A stretch of DNA of 64,000 nt from Cheiracanthium punctorium. Its lineage: Eukaryota > Arthropoda > Arachnida > Araneae > Cheiracanthiidae. The notes below the pieces were generated by a model. The model worked only from the letters and a program-made list of their open reading frames with translations, did no database searches and was not told the DNA's origin. A program made the position numbers and the translations under genes. Positions within the stretch are counted from its first letter, which is position 1. Every line of letters starts with the position of its first letter. This document shows positions 23,032 to 34,841 of the stretch, one piece after another. The stretch spans positions 186,001 through 250,000 of the forward strand of contig JAWZYV010019574.1 of the NCBI GenBank assembly GCA_038373885.1. The letters are read 5' to 3'.

Positions 23032-23073
<42 letters not shown>
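23032..23073. repeat. (TA)n microsatellite
   Basis: Pure TA run starting directly at the Helitron 3' junction. Confidence 0.9.
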
Positions 23074-23076
<3 letters not shown>

Positions 23077-23384
23077 GCCTCCCCTAAAAGTTTGTCTCAA
23101 TATTTTTGGGACACCATGAACATAAGAACATGCTTTTAAATACCTTGCATTTGATCATAAAACAGTAGCTTCTTAATCAAGAAAAACTTTTTTAAATAAA
23201 CATTTAAATCAGTACCAGCACAGCAGAAAATAAACAGCATAGTTGCTTTAAAACTTTTCCATGTCTGAATTATTCGTTTTCAATAAATAGACTGCAAATT
23301 ACATAAGCTGTATGGATTCTGCAGGTCCTGAATAGAACTTGGATCATCTACAGCAAACAATGGTGAATAATTAATACACGAAAT

Positions 23385-23560
23385 GAGTCGCGTAGCCAGA
23401 AATTTTTATAGGGGAGGGGAGTTACGACTACTGCAACTCACATATATATGTATACGTATGTGTGATAAGGGAGTGAATAATATATATTTTGTATGGCAAA
23501 CTATTCCTTGTGGGGGGGTTGTGACCCCTTTATTCCTCCCCCCCCTTGGCTACGCTACTG
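23385..23560. mobile_element. hAT MITE, GCGTAGCCA family
   Basis: Ends GAGTCGCGTAGCCAG and, from the right, CAGTAGCGTAGCCAAG. Flanks CACGAAAT and CATAAAAT match at six of eight positions. It is homologous to 63398-63566 and to fragments at 58200-58348 and 63690-63810. Confidence 0.65.
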
Positions 23561-23569
23561 CATAAAATT

Positions 23570-25945
23570 TATAACCTCTTTTTTAAGCCAAAATTCTCTC
23601 GCTACCAGTATTGTGATTGCAAACTGAATTTTGTATCTCACTAGTTTTGAGAGGAAGGCAGCTTTACATTCCTTGACTCACAACAATCGCTGAAATAAGT
23701 ACTGAAGAGAGAGGTAATGTTTTTATATTTCGGTTTAATGAATAATTCAGAAATAGTTACTCAAATCAAATAATAGAATTTGATGATCCATAGTCTATAT
23801 TTTTACGCAGACTAAGCTGTTATTTTAAAAATCAATATAGGAAATTTCTTTATATTTGAGTACTGTTTGATAGGGTATACACTCTGATATAGTATTAGAT
23901 ATAGAAAGATGTACTTACGACACCCTTTCTATCGTACATCATAGCGCGATAGGCTTCTCTTTGACCCCTCATTTTGACTAGAGGTAGCTTTCTTTACTTG
24001 TAAGTATTCCAAACGGGTATTTTCACTGTATTTCACAGGAAGTAAAGTGAAGAGAGATGCTTTCACAAATCTTGAAACACAATACTTTCTTGTACACTTT
24101 ATATACAGATGTATATTTTACTTTTTCAGTCACACACAGAAAAGTGTTGCTTTTATTACGCTGTTTAGAACAATTGGTGTGACAGGAATAAACCACTTAT
24201 ATATAAAACTTTGACTAGTCATAACATATTTAGGAATATTTATCGTTTCCAGATGATTAATTCTAAATATATGTAATCACTAAACGACTCTTAATCTAAA
24301 TAATAAGTAGATATAAAACTTCCAGAACAACTAAATTAAAAAAAACCCGCAAAAAGATATGTTTTTCCAAAGGAATTATTCTAGAAGAATGGAATAAAAT
24401 GCTGAAAATACTATAAGGTTATACTGATATGTATTTCTGACTAGACGTTATTTACTTTATAGACAAAGCTTTATTCTCTGGAATGACTGTTATAGAATAT
24501 TAAAATAGTGAGCTGGGAAACACTAGTATAATAACAAAAATATTTTTTTCAGACTCTCACGACAAATTCCACGCGCCTAATAACTTTTTAAAAAGTGCCC
24601 CGAATTATTTAAGAAATAAATGATATGTAATAAAGAGGTAGCATAAATTTTCTGCACAAAAAAAATACATAATTTCATAACTTCATGGTTAAAGTGAATA
24701 TTTTTTTCTATCAAGATGTTTCGTCGTATATAATAATCTCACACATTCCACTTCATGGATTTTAAGTTTCAGAATTACATGCTCCAGTAGAATATAAATA
24801 TTCTCTTCTCACACCACTATAAATAATTAAAACATTATTCCTTTTTTGTTTTATACATTAAATTCTGGCAACAACAAGTAATTTTTCTCCGTTGAGGAAT
24901 AACCTCTCAAGAAGAGAAAAGGGGGGAGAATCTTTTAATTTTGAGGTCGACTTACTCCTTCACAGAAACCATGTTGACAAAACACACGCGATTCGAACGA
25001 TTCTTGTTTACGCAAGCACTGGCATCATGTTTTTCTTCACATATCATCATGATAATCTTGGAACATCACCACAATGTAAAAGAGGATGAAAAAAATACTT
25101 TTAGAAAAAGAAAAGAAAAAAAAAAAAGAAAAACCACTAAAATAAACAGCGATGACTACTTCTAAAGCTCAAAATTCTGCTGTCTTCTCCTGTAACAAAT
25201 GTCCTCTTCTTTTTTTAACATTCACTTGTAAAAATTAAAAACTTTTTTTTAATACCCGGAATACGGATTTTTAAGGAAAGCAGCTTTAAAAGAAGCAGTA
25301 TACACTCGTTTGGATAAGAGCCTTGATGTGCAAGCACTGAGCGATAGAGCCTCGAGATCTAACATTGGAAAAGAGAGAATGCGAGAGAGAGAGACAGAAA
25401 AAAATGGCATAAGGCAATGGAACAAAAACAGAAAGAAAAAAATAAAGAAGAAGAGGAGAAAAAGAGATGCGGTTTGCCAAGCCCCTTCTTATCTATTTTC
25501 ATTTTGCTTTATTTATTTCGAGAAGTTTTTAACTATTTTTCTGGAGGGAGATTTTTTTATTTGGTTGTTCCCCCCCCCCGTTGATTATGTGACGTAATAG
25601 TTGAGATAGAACTTGCTGTTTATTTCGTTTGGTTGGCGCCCTTATGTCTAACTAATGTTTTCGGAAAAGAGAGGGTTGGTGGGGGCATACTTTCTGCCTT
25701 GTTTTATTTATTTATTTTTGTTCGCAGCTCTTGCTCATTTAATTCGGAGTCGGAACGAACTAAAAGCATTGTGTCTCAGCTAAAATTAGATTATTATACT
25801 TTGGCGGAGGTTTTTAATTTGTGAGGAAGGGGGGGTTCCTGTAATGTGTAAGAATATATATTTTTATTGTTTCTCTCCCAAAAAGTTTGGAATGGGAGAT
25901 GTTATAGAGATGCAATGATAATTTAATGTTATTATTAGATTATTG
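23570..25945. other. Gene-free stretch
   Basis: No gene recognised. Lysine- or phenylalanine-rich ORFs around 24900-25820 reflect A- and T-rich low-complexity DNA. Confidence 0.5.
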
Positions 25946-26306
25946 CTAGCTGCGTAGCCTGGCGCGGCGTTCGCGGGAGCATCAGGTATAAAGGTATAAC
26001 TTCACAACAAAAATTATTCGCTCATGCTCGTTAATCTATTCCCATATCTTATTTCCACTACCATTAATGCATAAAGTAAGTATGAATTTTTAAAACATTA
26101 GGTTGCATATGTGTGCAATTCTTCAAACATTGTATGTGACGCAGCTAACAAAAAATCATTTAATCCTGTAGCAATAATTAAAAAAAAAAAACATATTCTT
26201 AAATTATATTTACTAAAGAAATCATTGAGTCTCGTTACCGTAAAATAAAATAATAATAATCTCCAAGTTCTACTGTTTAAAAGTTAGTAATTTAACATCT
26301 ATTTAA

Positions 26307-26332
26307 CAAAAAAAAAAAAAAAAAAAAAAAAA
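26307..26332. repeat. poly(A) run
   Basis: About 26 A residues followed by AAGAAGAAG; no retroposed body recognised upstream. Confidence 0.8.
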
Positions 26333-26727
26333 GAAGAAGAAAACGACCAAGTAACGTTATACATTGCATCTTTATAAAATTCAAATAATAATAAAAATCT
26401 TCACGTTCCACTGTTTAAAAATTTATAAATAAATAAGTCATTGCATAATATTTAATCCACAGATAATGTAATAACAAAATGACTTACTGAAAATTGTCAA
26501 AAAAGTGTAACTGTCGCAAAGTGCCTTTAACAAAAATTGAATTTCCCGAGAAATCCCGAGTAGCACCCTTAAAAAATAACTGATGTTCGCTAATCTATTC
26601 GACCATTGCAGCTCCCTCCCCCCAACTTCATAAAAGAACACCTGCCTAGTTGTCTTAGAAACGCTTCAGCCAATGGAGGGAAGCACGGAGGTATTTACTT
26701 ACCATGTGACCTTCTTTCCAGAATTCG

Positions 26728-27013
26728 CGGTACTTACGTATTATCCCGGCGGTCATTCCCGCCTAACTGCTTTTTTCGTCAAATGAGTTGTCAAACTGTT
26801 GCCAATGGTATTCAAAACAATTAATAATTTCATTTGCCCGGCATTTATCTGGCAAAAAATCGCTCGTCTTGTCGATCCGCCGGGGTAATATGTAAGTACC
26901 CCTTTCGTTTTCATCTAGTTCTTTTGGGGGCGTTTAAACTTGTGCATAACTCCGCAAACCCATGACTGTAAAACTCGCCAAAGAGCGGCGAATTTTTAGG
27001 TTGGCGCAAGTGA
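26728..27013 (-). repeat. Element D, second copy
   Basis: On the minus strand it shares with 21770-22040 the blocks GCCAACCTAAAAA, TTTGGCGAG, CAGTCATGGGT and AGTTATGCACAAGTTT. Internal inverted repeats GGTACTTACGTATTATCCCG (26729-) and GGTACTTACATATTACCCCG (minus, 26900-) are conserved as a pair. Confidence 0.55.
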
Positions 27014-27667
27014 TTGGTGATTGTGCTCAATTGATTCAGAATCTGACATCATCAAATTGATGCTTTTAGAAGAAAACTGCCAAATGAATACAGCTATTTA
27101 ATATCATTTCGTTAAAGCGCATCATCTGAAATTTTAAACTCCTTTTATCAACGCGATCGTATTAGCAATTTTAAAATGTAATAATTTTAAGAAGTACATT
27201 TCAATTTAATTATTTCTCATCATTTTTCATTTGACGTGAAACTGACGTAATGCCTTATGAAATGCCGTACTTGAGTGTGAAGACAGGCTTTTATTCTGGT
27301 TACTGATTGGTCGAGGTGAGTATTGTTGAGACTCTATCGGAATTTTTATTCATTCGGTCGTTTCTTCTTAGTAACTGGTTTTTTTTTATAAAACGTAATA
27401 ATAATAACTCGTTAACCCCCTCAAGTCCTGCAGGTCGCCTCAAAGTGTGCTTTTTAGCCGGCGAGGGGGTGTACCTGGGCGGAACGGGCGAAGTACGTCG
27501 GGAGAGTAATCTCCTGGTAGGGCCACCCAAGGCGTGAAGGCCGTTCCATTTTGCTCAGCTAAGGCCTGCAGGCACAGGATCAAAGGCAGACTTCAACCCT
27601 TGGACTTGTCCAGGGTGCTCCAGGACTGACCACCGGTCCAACTGAAGCTGCTCATTCCCTCCTCCAT

Positions 27668-28743
27668 ATGACTTTGTTGACCAATGAAATTAATTCTGCA
27701 TCGTCCGTCGCGCAGAATAATCAGGGACGCGTTCGTGGTTTAGGCAGAGGGCCCCGTTCGAAAAGTGGATTACAGTCTCCATTTAAACTAAAAACTCTGA
27801 AAATCCTCTCTGAAAATCCTCTGAAAATCCCAGTGCAACATAAACGGTTTCTCTACCAGAGCTACCAGAGTTAAACTTGACCAAATTCTTGATATGGCAG
27901 AAGTCCATGATGTCCAAATTATTGCAATCCAAGAAACAAAGTTAAATATGACTTCCAACTTGAAAATTAGGGGATACGACATTAATCGGCTTGATACACC
28001 CTCCGAAAGGAGGGGGTTTGGCGTTTTTGATCAAAGGTATCAACTACAAAAGCATAGATTTTGTGTCCCCTGATCTTGACCTTGAGATTCAGAGCATTGT
28101 TGTAGAATGGAGAGGAAACCCATTTCACATATATAATGTTTATCATCCTCCTAATCAATCACGACTCCGAGAAAGCCTCACGTTGGCTTTGAATGACAAC
28201 ACGATAGTTTTGGGGGACCTCAATGCCAAACACTCCGCTTGGGGTTGTTCTTCAAGCAATGGCAGAGGAGAAGAACTACTGCACTTAATAGATGATTGTG
28301 GGTTTATGTTACTCAATGACGGTACTCCTACCCATGTTTCCTATAGCTATAATACCTCAGAGGCGCTTGACATTTCACTTGCCAGTCCAATTATTCACCC
28401 GTTATGTAAATGGTCGGTTATGGACACAATTGGAAGTGACCACCTGCCTATTTTAATAGATATCAGGAAGAAACAGCGTATTAAAATCACCAGAGAATCA
28501 TACTGGAATTTTGCTAAGGCTGACTGGGACTCCTTTCAGCAATCCGTCGACAGCTGCCTCAGCACTGATTGCTTGACATATGATGTTAATGCAAGCTGGC
28601 TTAGATTCAAAGAAATTTTACTCAATTGCGCTAGGCTTCATATTCCTAGGGGAAACATGAAACGTTATGTACCATTCTTTTCACAAAGATCCCCTTTTGG
28701 AACCTCTTCTAATGGAGAGAAAGCTCCTGATACAGGAATCTGA
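27668..28743 (+). pseudogene. Endonuclease domain of the non-LTR retrotransposon
   Basis: From 27834 the reading is CNINGFSTRATRVKLDQIL then VHDVQIIAIQETKL, the N-terminal Asn and catalytic Glu motifs of APE-type endonucleases. A frame change at the AAAGGAGGGGG run (28008-28018) leads to GGGLAFLIKGINY, then VYHPPNQS, LGDLNAKHSAWGC, the TPTHVS strand and GSDHLPI. These are the central NAKH and C-terminal SDH catalytic motifs of the family, in proper order. The domain nicks target DNA so that the 3' end primes reverse transcription. A plausible start is the ATG at 27668 in another frame; a triple CTGAAAATCC slippage at 27797-27830 separates it from the NING motif. Three lesions (near 27830, 28012 and 28690) disrupt the frame. 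Confidence 0.85.
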
Positions 28744-30467
28744 GAATGCTGTTGATAACAGTTCTAGAGCATAGCTAATTAAAATAAACGCTAAAATCAA
28801 GATCGCTTACGCGCAACTAAGGCAAACAAAATGGAGAGAGTTATGCACTAAGCTCGATGCTAGAGTGTCGGACACTAAGCTCTGGAAAATCATCAAGGGA
28901 ATAAACAGAGAACAGCCGCAATCTGAAACTTGCAATACAGTAACGAACTCTGCTGGCCAATTCTCTCCTGATGATAAAACAACAGCCAATTTACTGGGTT
29001 CATTTTATCGAGAAACTAGCAGATTGAACTTCTTCTTTGACGACAGGCCTATAAAGAAAAAGGCAATGAATATTGTGAATGGTTGTCGCAGCACCGATCC
29101 CGGGGTCCCCACACTCACACGAAAGTACTCTTATCAAGAATTGATCTCTGCTATGGCTTTCTTAGATCTGACCAAGTCTCCTAGCCCTGATGGAATACAC
29201 GGCCAAATGTTGGAAAACCTTGGCCAAATAGGAAAAAATAGACTTTTGGACATCATCAACCTTTCTTGGTCCTGTGGACAACTACCAGCTGACTGGAAAA
29301 GAGCCACTGTAATTCCCATCAGAAAACCAGGCAAAGAAGCAAGCTCTCTCGAGAGCTATAGACCTATTGCCCTCACCAGTATGACTTGTAAACTAATGGA
29401 AAAAATGCTTCTTGCTAGGCTTCATTACATTCTGGATTTTGATCATCTTATTCCACCCGAACAATATGGTTTTAGAAAGGGGCATAGTACCACAGATCAG
29501 GTCCTGTACTTTTGTCAAAAGGTCAGAGACGCCCAAAACTTCAAACCAACTCGACATATCGTGGCAGCCTTACTAGACTTATCTAAGGCCTTTGATACGG
29601 TGTGGAAAGACAAGCTTATCATAAAATTACACGATTCCTTCAATATTAGGGGTTCTGCCCTGGTTTGGATTACTGACTTTCTGCACCACAGATCCATAAC
29701 AGTTAAATTCAACAAGACTTTTTCGGATCCTTTTAGACTGGGACAGGGCGTTCCTCAAGGTTCAGTCTTAAGTCCTACTTTATTCTCCCTATTCTTGGCC
29801 GGAATCGAGAAGAGGAGATCAGAACTTGTCGATATTGCAATCTTCGCTGACGATATTGTAATTTGGAATTCAGGCACTGACGTGACTAACATTGAAACAC
29901 TCCTCAATTTCACTTTGACTGCACTTTCTGATTTTGCAACAGAACACAAATTGACTTTCAACCCAGTTAAATCAATTGTGACTTTTTTTTACCACTAATA
30001 AACATCTATACAACTACAAACCAAAGCTGTATTTTGATACCCAGCCTCTCACCTATGAAAAACATCCCAAGTATCTAGGATTCATCCTGGATCCTGAATT
30101 CAACAGCAACAAGCATATTAACCACCTGGTTTCAAAGGCTCGTAAGCGCCTTAACATTCTTAAATATCTAGCTGACAGGGATTGGGGAGCTGATGCAATC
30201 ACTCTTAGAACCACATATATTTCGCTTATAAGACCTGTTCTGGAATATGGCTATCCTATTTATTCCTGCGCGTCTGAAACCAATCTCCTGAAATTAGAAC
30301 TTGTACAACTGAGTGCCGCTCGAATCATTCTCGGACTTAAAAATAGCTGCCCTTCTGGTATAGCCCTATTTGAAGGCAACTTACAACCACTGCATCTTAG
30401 AAGAAGAGCTAACTCGGTAAAATACTTTAATAAAATTTACAGCTATGGCTCCACACATCGTACTTCC
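28743..30467 (+). pseudogene. Reverse transcriptase domain of the non-LTR retrotransposon
   Basis: After an in-frame TAG near 28771 the frame stays open to 29998. Visible RT motifs are SPSPDGIHGQML, ESYRPIALTSMTCKLMEK, EQYGFRKGHSTTDQ, LLDLSKAFDTVW (first catalytic Asp), GVPQGSVLSPTLFSLFL and the catalytic FADDIVIW box. One extra T in the run at 29983-29990 shifts frame. Reading resumes as TTNKHLYNYKPKLYFD, then KYLGFILDPEFNSNKHI (thumb) and RPVLEYGYPIY, continuing without stops into the RNase H part. All core RT residues are intact; a single TAG and one frameshift inactivate this section. Confidence 0.9.
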
Positions 30468-31481
30468 TTGTATCTGCACACCTGGCATAATAATCAAAGA
30501 CTAAAGAAATTCGGCCCTTTTAGTTTGCCGGAAACTCAAAACCTGATCTCTCGTGAGGTTGAACCTCAATCTTTGAGATCTTGTATTGATCCCTCAGAGG
30601 GAATGCCAAAAGTTTTCTTCCACTTTGATCTGAATTCCACTGCAAACAAGCAAACTCATCTTGACGACCATCTTCGGCAGCTGGCTCTGGAAATCATTAG
30701 TCGCATTCCTAAAGATGCAGTGCAGGTCTATACTGATGGTAGCCGTACAGAAAACCGTACTGGCAGCGGTATTTATATTAGAACTCCTCATCTTGAGACT
30801 TCATTAAAACAACGAAACCCTGATACTTGTTCTGTCTTCAGGAGCGAATTAATTGCAATAAATGTTGGACTTGCCGCTATCTTAACTATTGATTATGAAT
30901 TTGGTGAACTTTGGATCTTATCGGACAGCCGCAGTGCACTTCAACATCCTAGTGACTGGTCCTCTGCAGGCGATGAAACCAGTATATCTATCCTGCTCAA
31001 ACTAAAGAAACTTTCTCAGAACCACGACATCCATCTCCAATGGATCCCATCACATGTAAACATTAGTGGTAATGAGGTTGCAGATAGATTGGCCAAAGAA
31101 GGCAGTGAGGACGAAACGACCACTGGTGTTTCGCTTACTCACCAAGAACTGTATTCAATTGAAAAATATAAATTCAATTCAATTTGGCGTATTCCACCTG
31201 CGCACCAGTGGTACACCGGAACATCTCCTGGCTCTCTTCTGGAATTTAAATGTGATCGTGGCTCCCAGACTGCACTTGCTAGACTTAAAAGTGGCCACCT
31301 TAAGTGTCTTTCGTATGAACTTGGCAAGAAAATCCACCCCACTTGCAAGAAATGCTGTAATCATCCAGTCTCTCCAGAGCACATACTGGGTTGCGTCGGA
31401 CTTTCTAAGGAGGACTTAGCATATGCTCCCCTTTTAGTTATTGATTTTCTGTCGGTCAACAATCTATTGGAGTTGATCTGA
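30468..31481 (+). pseudogene. RNase H domain and C-terminal zinc-type tail of the retrotransposon
   Basis: This is the downstream part of the same polyprotein, open from 29991 through the stop at 31481; no separate start is implied. The RNase H catalytic set is visible: YTDGSRTENRTGSG (Asp), VFRSELIAIN (Glu), LSDSRSAL (Asp) and IPSHVNISGNEVADRLAK (His and Asp). It would remove RNA from the RNA/DNA hybrid. The C-terminus carries CKKCCNHPVSPEHIL with Cys and His spaced like the C-terminal zinc-binding motif of several non-LTR families. It ends 45 bp before the CAA tail. No lesion was seen within this domain. Confidence 0.9.
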
Positions 31482-31539
31482 CTTATGTCAGATCTTTTAA
31501 AGAGGATAAGCAACAACAACAACAACATAACTCGTTAAA

Positions 31540-33845
31540 TCTGACTCCATTTTTTAGAATAACACATTTATTATCACTGCAGATTGTTGTGACATTTGCC
31601 ATACAACATTTACAAACGGATTAAATTTTTAAACAATTATTTTTCCAAATAAATCAAACCTTACGGATCTTATAGAAATCGGTGGTTTACGTAACACTCC
31701 CACCTTTTGATTATTAGATAAAATAATCAAAACTACTGATCCCAAATGTGACGATGAAACAAAATATTAATTTAAACGCTAACTTCTTGTAGTTTTTTTT
31801 TTTTTGTAGTGTCTTTTTAAAGAGTGTCAGTAGATGTCCAAAAATCTTGCAGGTACTCTAACAATTCTACCAGTTCTAGTAACCACAGATTTTACATTAG
31901 AGCAGCCTGTCTCACCAAGTTCAGTATCAGTTTTTTCTTTCTCGGCGGAACTTTCCAGAGCGGCAAGCGATCTTATCTCCAGAGGATAAACTCTTCGAAC
32001 TGGACGCAAAAATTTCCCAGACTAAGTTTTCAAACGGAGCACACGAACATTGTTATCTTTTCCTGGGTTACGAATACATTTTATAAACATTTCTTAATAT
32101 CATCAACGATCTGTGTTCTTTTCATATTTAAACAATATAAATCATGCTAAACGCATCGATTATAAAACTTTCTAACACAACGTAGCCTTTTTTGCGATGA
32201 TCATCAAACTTGGCAGCATTTCTTGAATAACCTTTAGAAAGCCGTTTATTACTATTAATTTAATATATATGATACCTCGTAAAAAGGTTGCAAGATATTT
32301 CCAATTTTATAATGAAGAGTAAGCTGTCATAGACGTCATAGAATTAAGGTTATTTGTGCCCATTATAGTCCTTCAGTTTACCGCCCTATTCTTTCTAAGT
32401 CTAAGAGTTCTGCCCCCCTCCATTTCTGTCCTTTAATTTGTTCCCCTATTCTTTTTAAGTTTAGATGTCCTGCCAGACCCATCTTTGTTATAGTTTGATG
32501 CCTGAGATAGTCTGCCCCTTTGCCTCACTCTTGCTACGTCACTGGGATGATGATGGCTAACCCCATAATTGAGTTTATTGTGATGAAAACATGTTAAATT
32601 GCTTTCGGAATTAAAGAACAAAGATCGTTTAACTAGGAGCAAGAAACATGAAAATTTGCATAACTATAAGAATAAATGTAAATTGTATTAACAATAAATA
32701 ATAGGAAAGGGTTGTGTAAAAGCAGTCACCCCCCCTTCCCTAAAAAACTTATCTATATTTCTAATTATTGCTTTCGTATTTCTTTCAGGTTTTATGGCTA
32801 AAAGTTGAAAATTTGGAAATGCTGATGAAAAGTTATGAAAGAAGGCATGGAATGCATTCTAAATTCTGACTTTGTACCACTGAAATGTGAAACAAACAGA
32901 AAAACATTGCTTGAATCTATGATCCAATAAAAATATTTCAAGGTTTCTTTTTGTATGGAAGTTACCTATTACAGAAAAAAAAATAGTAAGGAGTTAATGA
33001 CATTAGCAGTTGATTGCAATCACTAATATTGTTGTTGATGTTTTTTCTTTTCATTTATTTTTTGGATAAATGATTTTTATAATTTAAAATAGCATTACTT
33101 ATTTTAAAGATTCAGATGACTATAAGATGATCATAACATATATTTTTTCTTTTCATTTTTTGGATAACCGATTTTTATAATTTATAATAGCATTACTTGT
33201 TTTAAAGATGCAGATGATCATAGCTTAGTGTGTTAGTGTTAAGTGAACATTAAGTGATTATAGATGGCAAAGCATGCTGATTGCAAAGTGAAATTGTACA
33301 AAAGTTGGGATATATACCGGTAATACCTTTACCAGGCTTCACGGTACCTGAAAGAATATAGCATGTATATGGGATCCTTTAATAAGTCGCGGGCTAAACG
33401 TTAGGATGTTAGCGAAGTCGCGGACAGTATAATTGGGATTTATATGGTATTTTGATTGGTTTATATAGGTTTTGATATATTCTAAGGCCGGATGAAAAGC
33501 CGTGGCGGGCCACATCCGGCCCGCGGCCGGAGGTTGTACATATGTGCAATATGGAGTAAAAATTTGATAAATTCCTGTGCATTTGTATAAACACGTGTTG
33601 AAATAATGCAGCCTCTGTCGAAAATATGTTAATAGAGACTAAGGAGAACTGAATACTATAGATTCTAATTGACACAAATATATCTATAAAAAAGTGTGAA
33701 TATTCAATTGTTAATTCTAATTCTTTTTTAGATATTTCTATGATTAATTTTCATAATTGTAAATTCAAACCATTCTAAAAAGATGTTCTCAACATTTAAC
33801 TCACATTAACAAGTCAGAATTTCCAGTCTAAAAATCATTGTGAAT
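31540..33845. other. Gene-free stretch with small duplications
   Basis: No gene recognised. A CT-rich unit of about 70 bp is duplicated at 32369-32500 (CCCTATTCTTTCTAAGT and CCCTATTCTTTTTAAGT). A 100-bp unit is duplicated at 33040-33230 (TTTTTGGATAA, TAGCATTACTT). A GGCGGGCCACATCCGGCCC hAT-like fragment lies near 33510. Confidence 0.5.
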
Positions 33846-33848
33846 ATA

Positions 33849-34491
33849 CTTTTCAGCGCATTAGATAGGTTGCAATAACAAAAAGAAATCGGTCATGCTT
33901 TCATATTTGTAATTATTTTACTAAATTTTAGGTATTATGCGTAAACAGTTTTATTGTGAAATTTCTAACAAATCATGAACGATTTTTTAAAAACTTAAGT
34001 CGTCTAATAAATTAGAATTTTCAGAAATACCTTTTCTTAATCAAAACTTTCCTTTTCTTGAAAAAGTCCCTCTCCCCCACCTGTCCCCTAACCAAAATGG
34101 TTTATTACTTTAAAATCTAAATATTCCAAATATGGGAGGCAGGGTATTTATATCAATATTAATGTATATATAGTGCTTAGTTTATACTATATATTTATAT
34201 AAATACCCCCACTCCCATATTTCTAATATTGGAATATGTTTTTTTAAATTTTAATTAACTATTTTTGTTAGGGGGGGGGGTTACTTAAGGAAAGTTTTGA
34301 TTAAGAAGAAATGTTTCTGAAAATTCTAATTTGTTATGGCGACTTAAGTTTATGAAAAAACGTTCATGATTCGTTAGAAAATTTCAAAATAACATTTTAT
34401 GCATACTATCTAAAACGTGGTAAAATAGTTGTAAATCTGAAAGTGTCATCGATTTCTTTTCGTTATTGCAACCTATCTAAAGCGTTGAAAA
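33849..34491. mobile_element. Foldback element with about 300-bp arms
   Basis: The left arm begins CTTTTCAGCGCATTAGATAGG and the right arm ends with the complement of TTTTTCAACGCTTTAGATAGG. Blocks AATCATGAACG, AAACTTAAGTCG, AATTAGAATTTTCAGAAA, CTTAATCAAAACTTTCCTT and ATATGGGAG repeat in inverted order. The centre is a small AT-rich loop around 34160-34195. There is no coding content. Arms differ at many sites, so the structure is old. Confidence 0.75.
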
Positions 34492-34790
34492 ATGGTGGCG
34501 AATTGTCGTTGTTTAAACGCATTTAAATCGTTGAAAAATGGTCGATAAATAGGCGTACTATGGTTTCTGCATCGGTTTAAAAATGGTGGGAAATGGTTGC
34601 TATAAAGGCACACTATCGTTTCTGCAACGGTTCTAAAACGCCACTTAGTACGTCCGTTTTAACGATTTTAAAACGTTTGAAAATGGTGGCAAAATAGCTA
34701 CATTATCGTCTTTTTTTTCGTTTCGGCAAACGTTTATAAAACGTGGGAAAGAATGGGTGTTAAATCGGTGGAAAGCGATGACACATTTGC
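34480..34790 (+). repeat. Degenerate tandem array next to foldback
   Basis: Five or so units contain words such as TTGAAAAATGGTGGC, CACTATCGTTTCTGCAACGG and TTTTAAAACG with variable spacing (about 60-75 bp). The first unit overlaps the end of the foldback arm. Confidence 0.55.
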
Positions 34791-34841
34791 GAATTCATTG
34801 CGTTACAGCTTGACGTTTTTGCAACGGAAGGCGATTCCGTG

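Larger units (their letters stand above)
27416..31526 (+). mobile_element. Non-LTR retrotransposon, I-like, near-complete
   Basis: The 4111-bp element is bounded by ATAACTCGTTAA at 27404-27415 and 31527-31538. It starts with a GC-richer leader, then carries endonuclease, reverse transcriptase and RNase H coding in that order, and ends in a short CAACAACAAC tail instead of poly(A). RNase H after RT and a simple trinucleotide tail are known traits of the I group; clade is inference. There is little room for an ORF1: only about 420 bp lie between the leader start and the endonuclease. Frameshifts are few, so insertion or inactivation is fairly recent. Confidence 0.9.

Noticed and set aside
25310..25597. 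Lys/Arg-rich ORF
   Set aside because: Comes from an A/G-rich low-complexity block; no conserved motif.
25949..25985. Reverse Helitron 3' end (CTAGCTGCGTAGCC)
   Set aside because: The flanking base is not the required T (it reads CAAT on that strand) and no 5' end was found.
31139..31419. Several ORFs in other frames across the RNase H region
   Set aside because: Shadow frames of the retrotransposon coding sequence.
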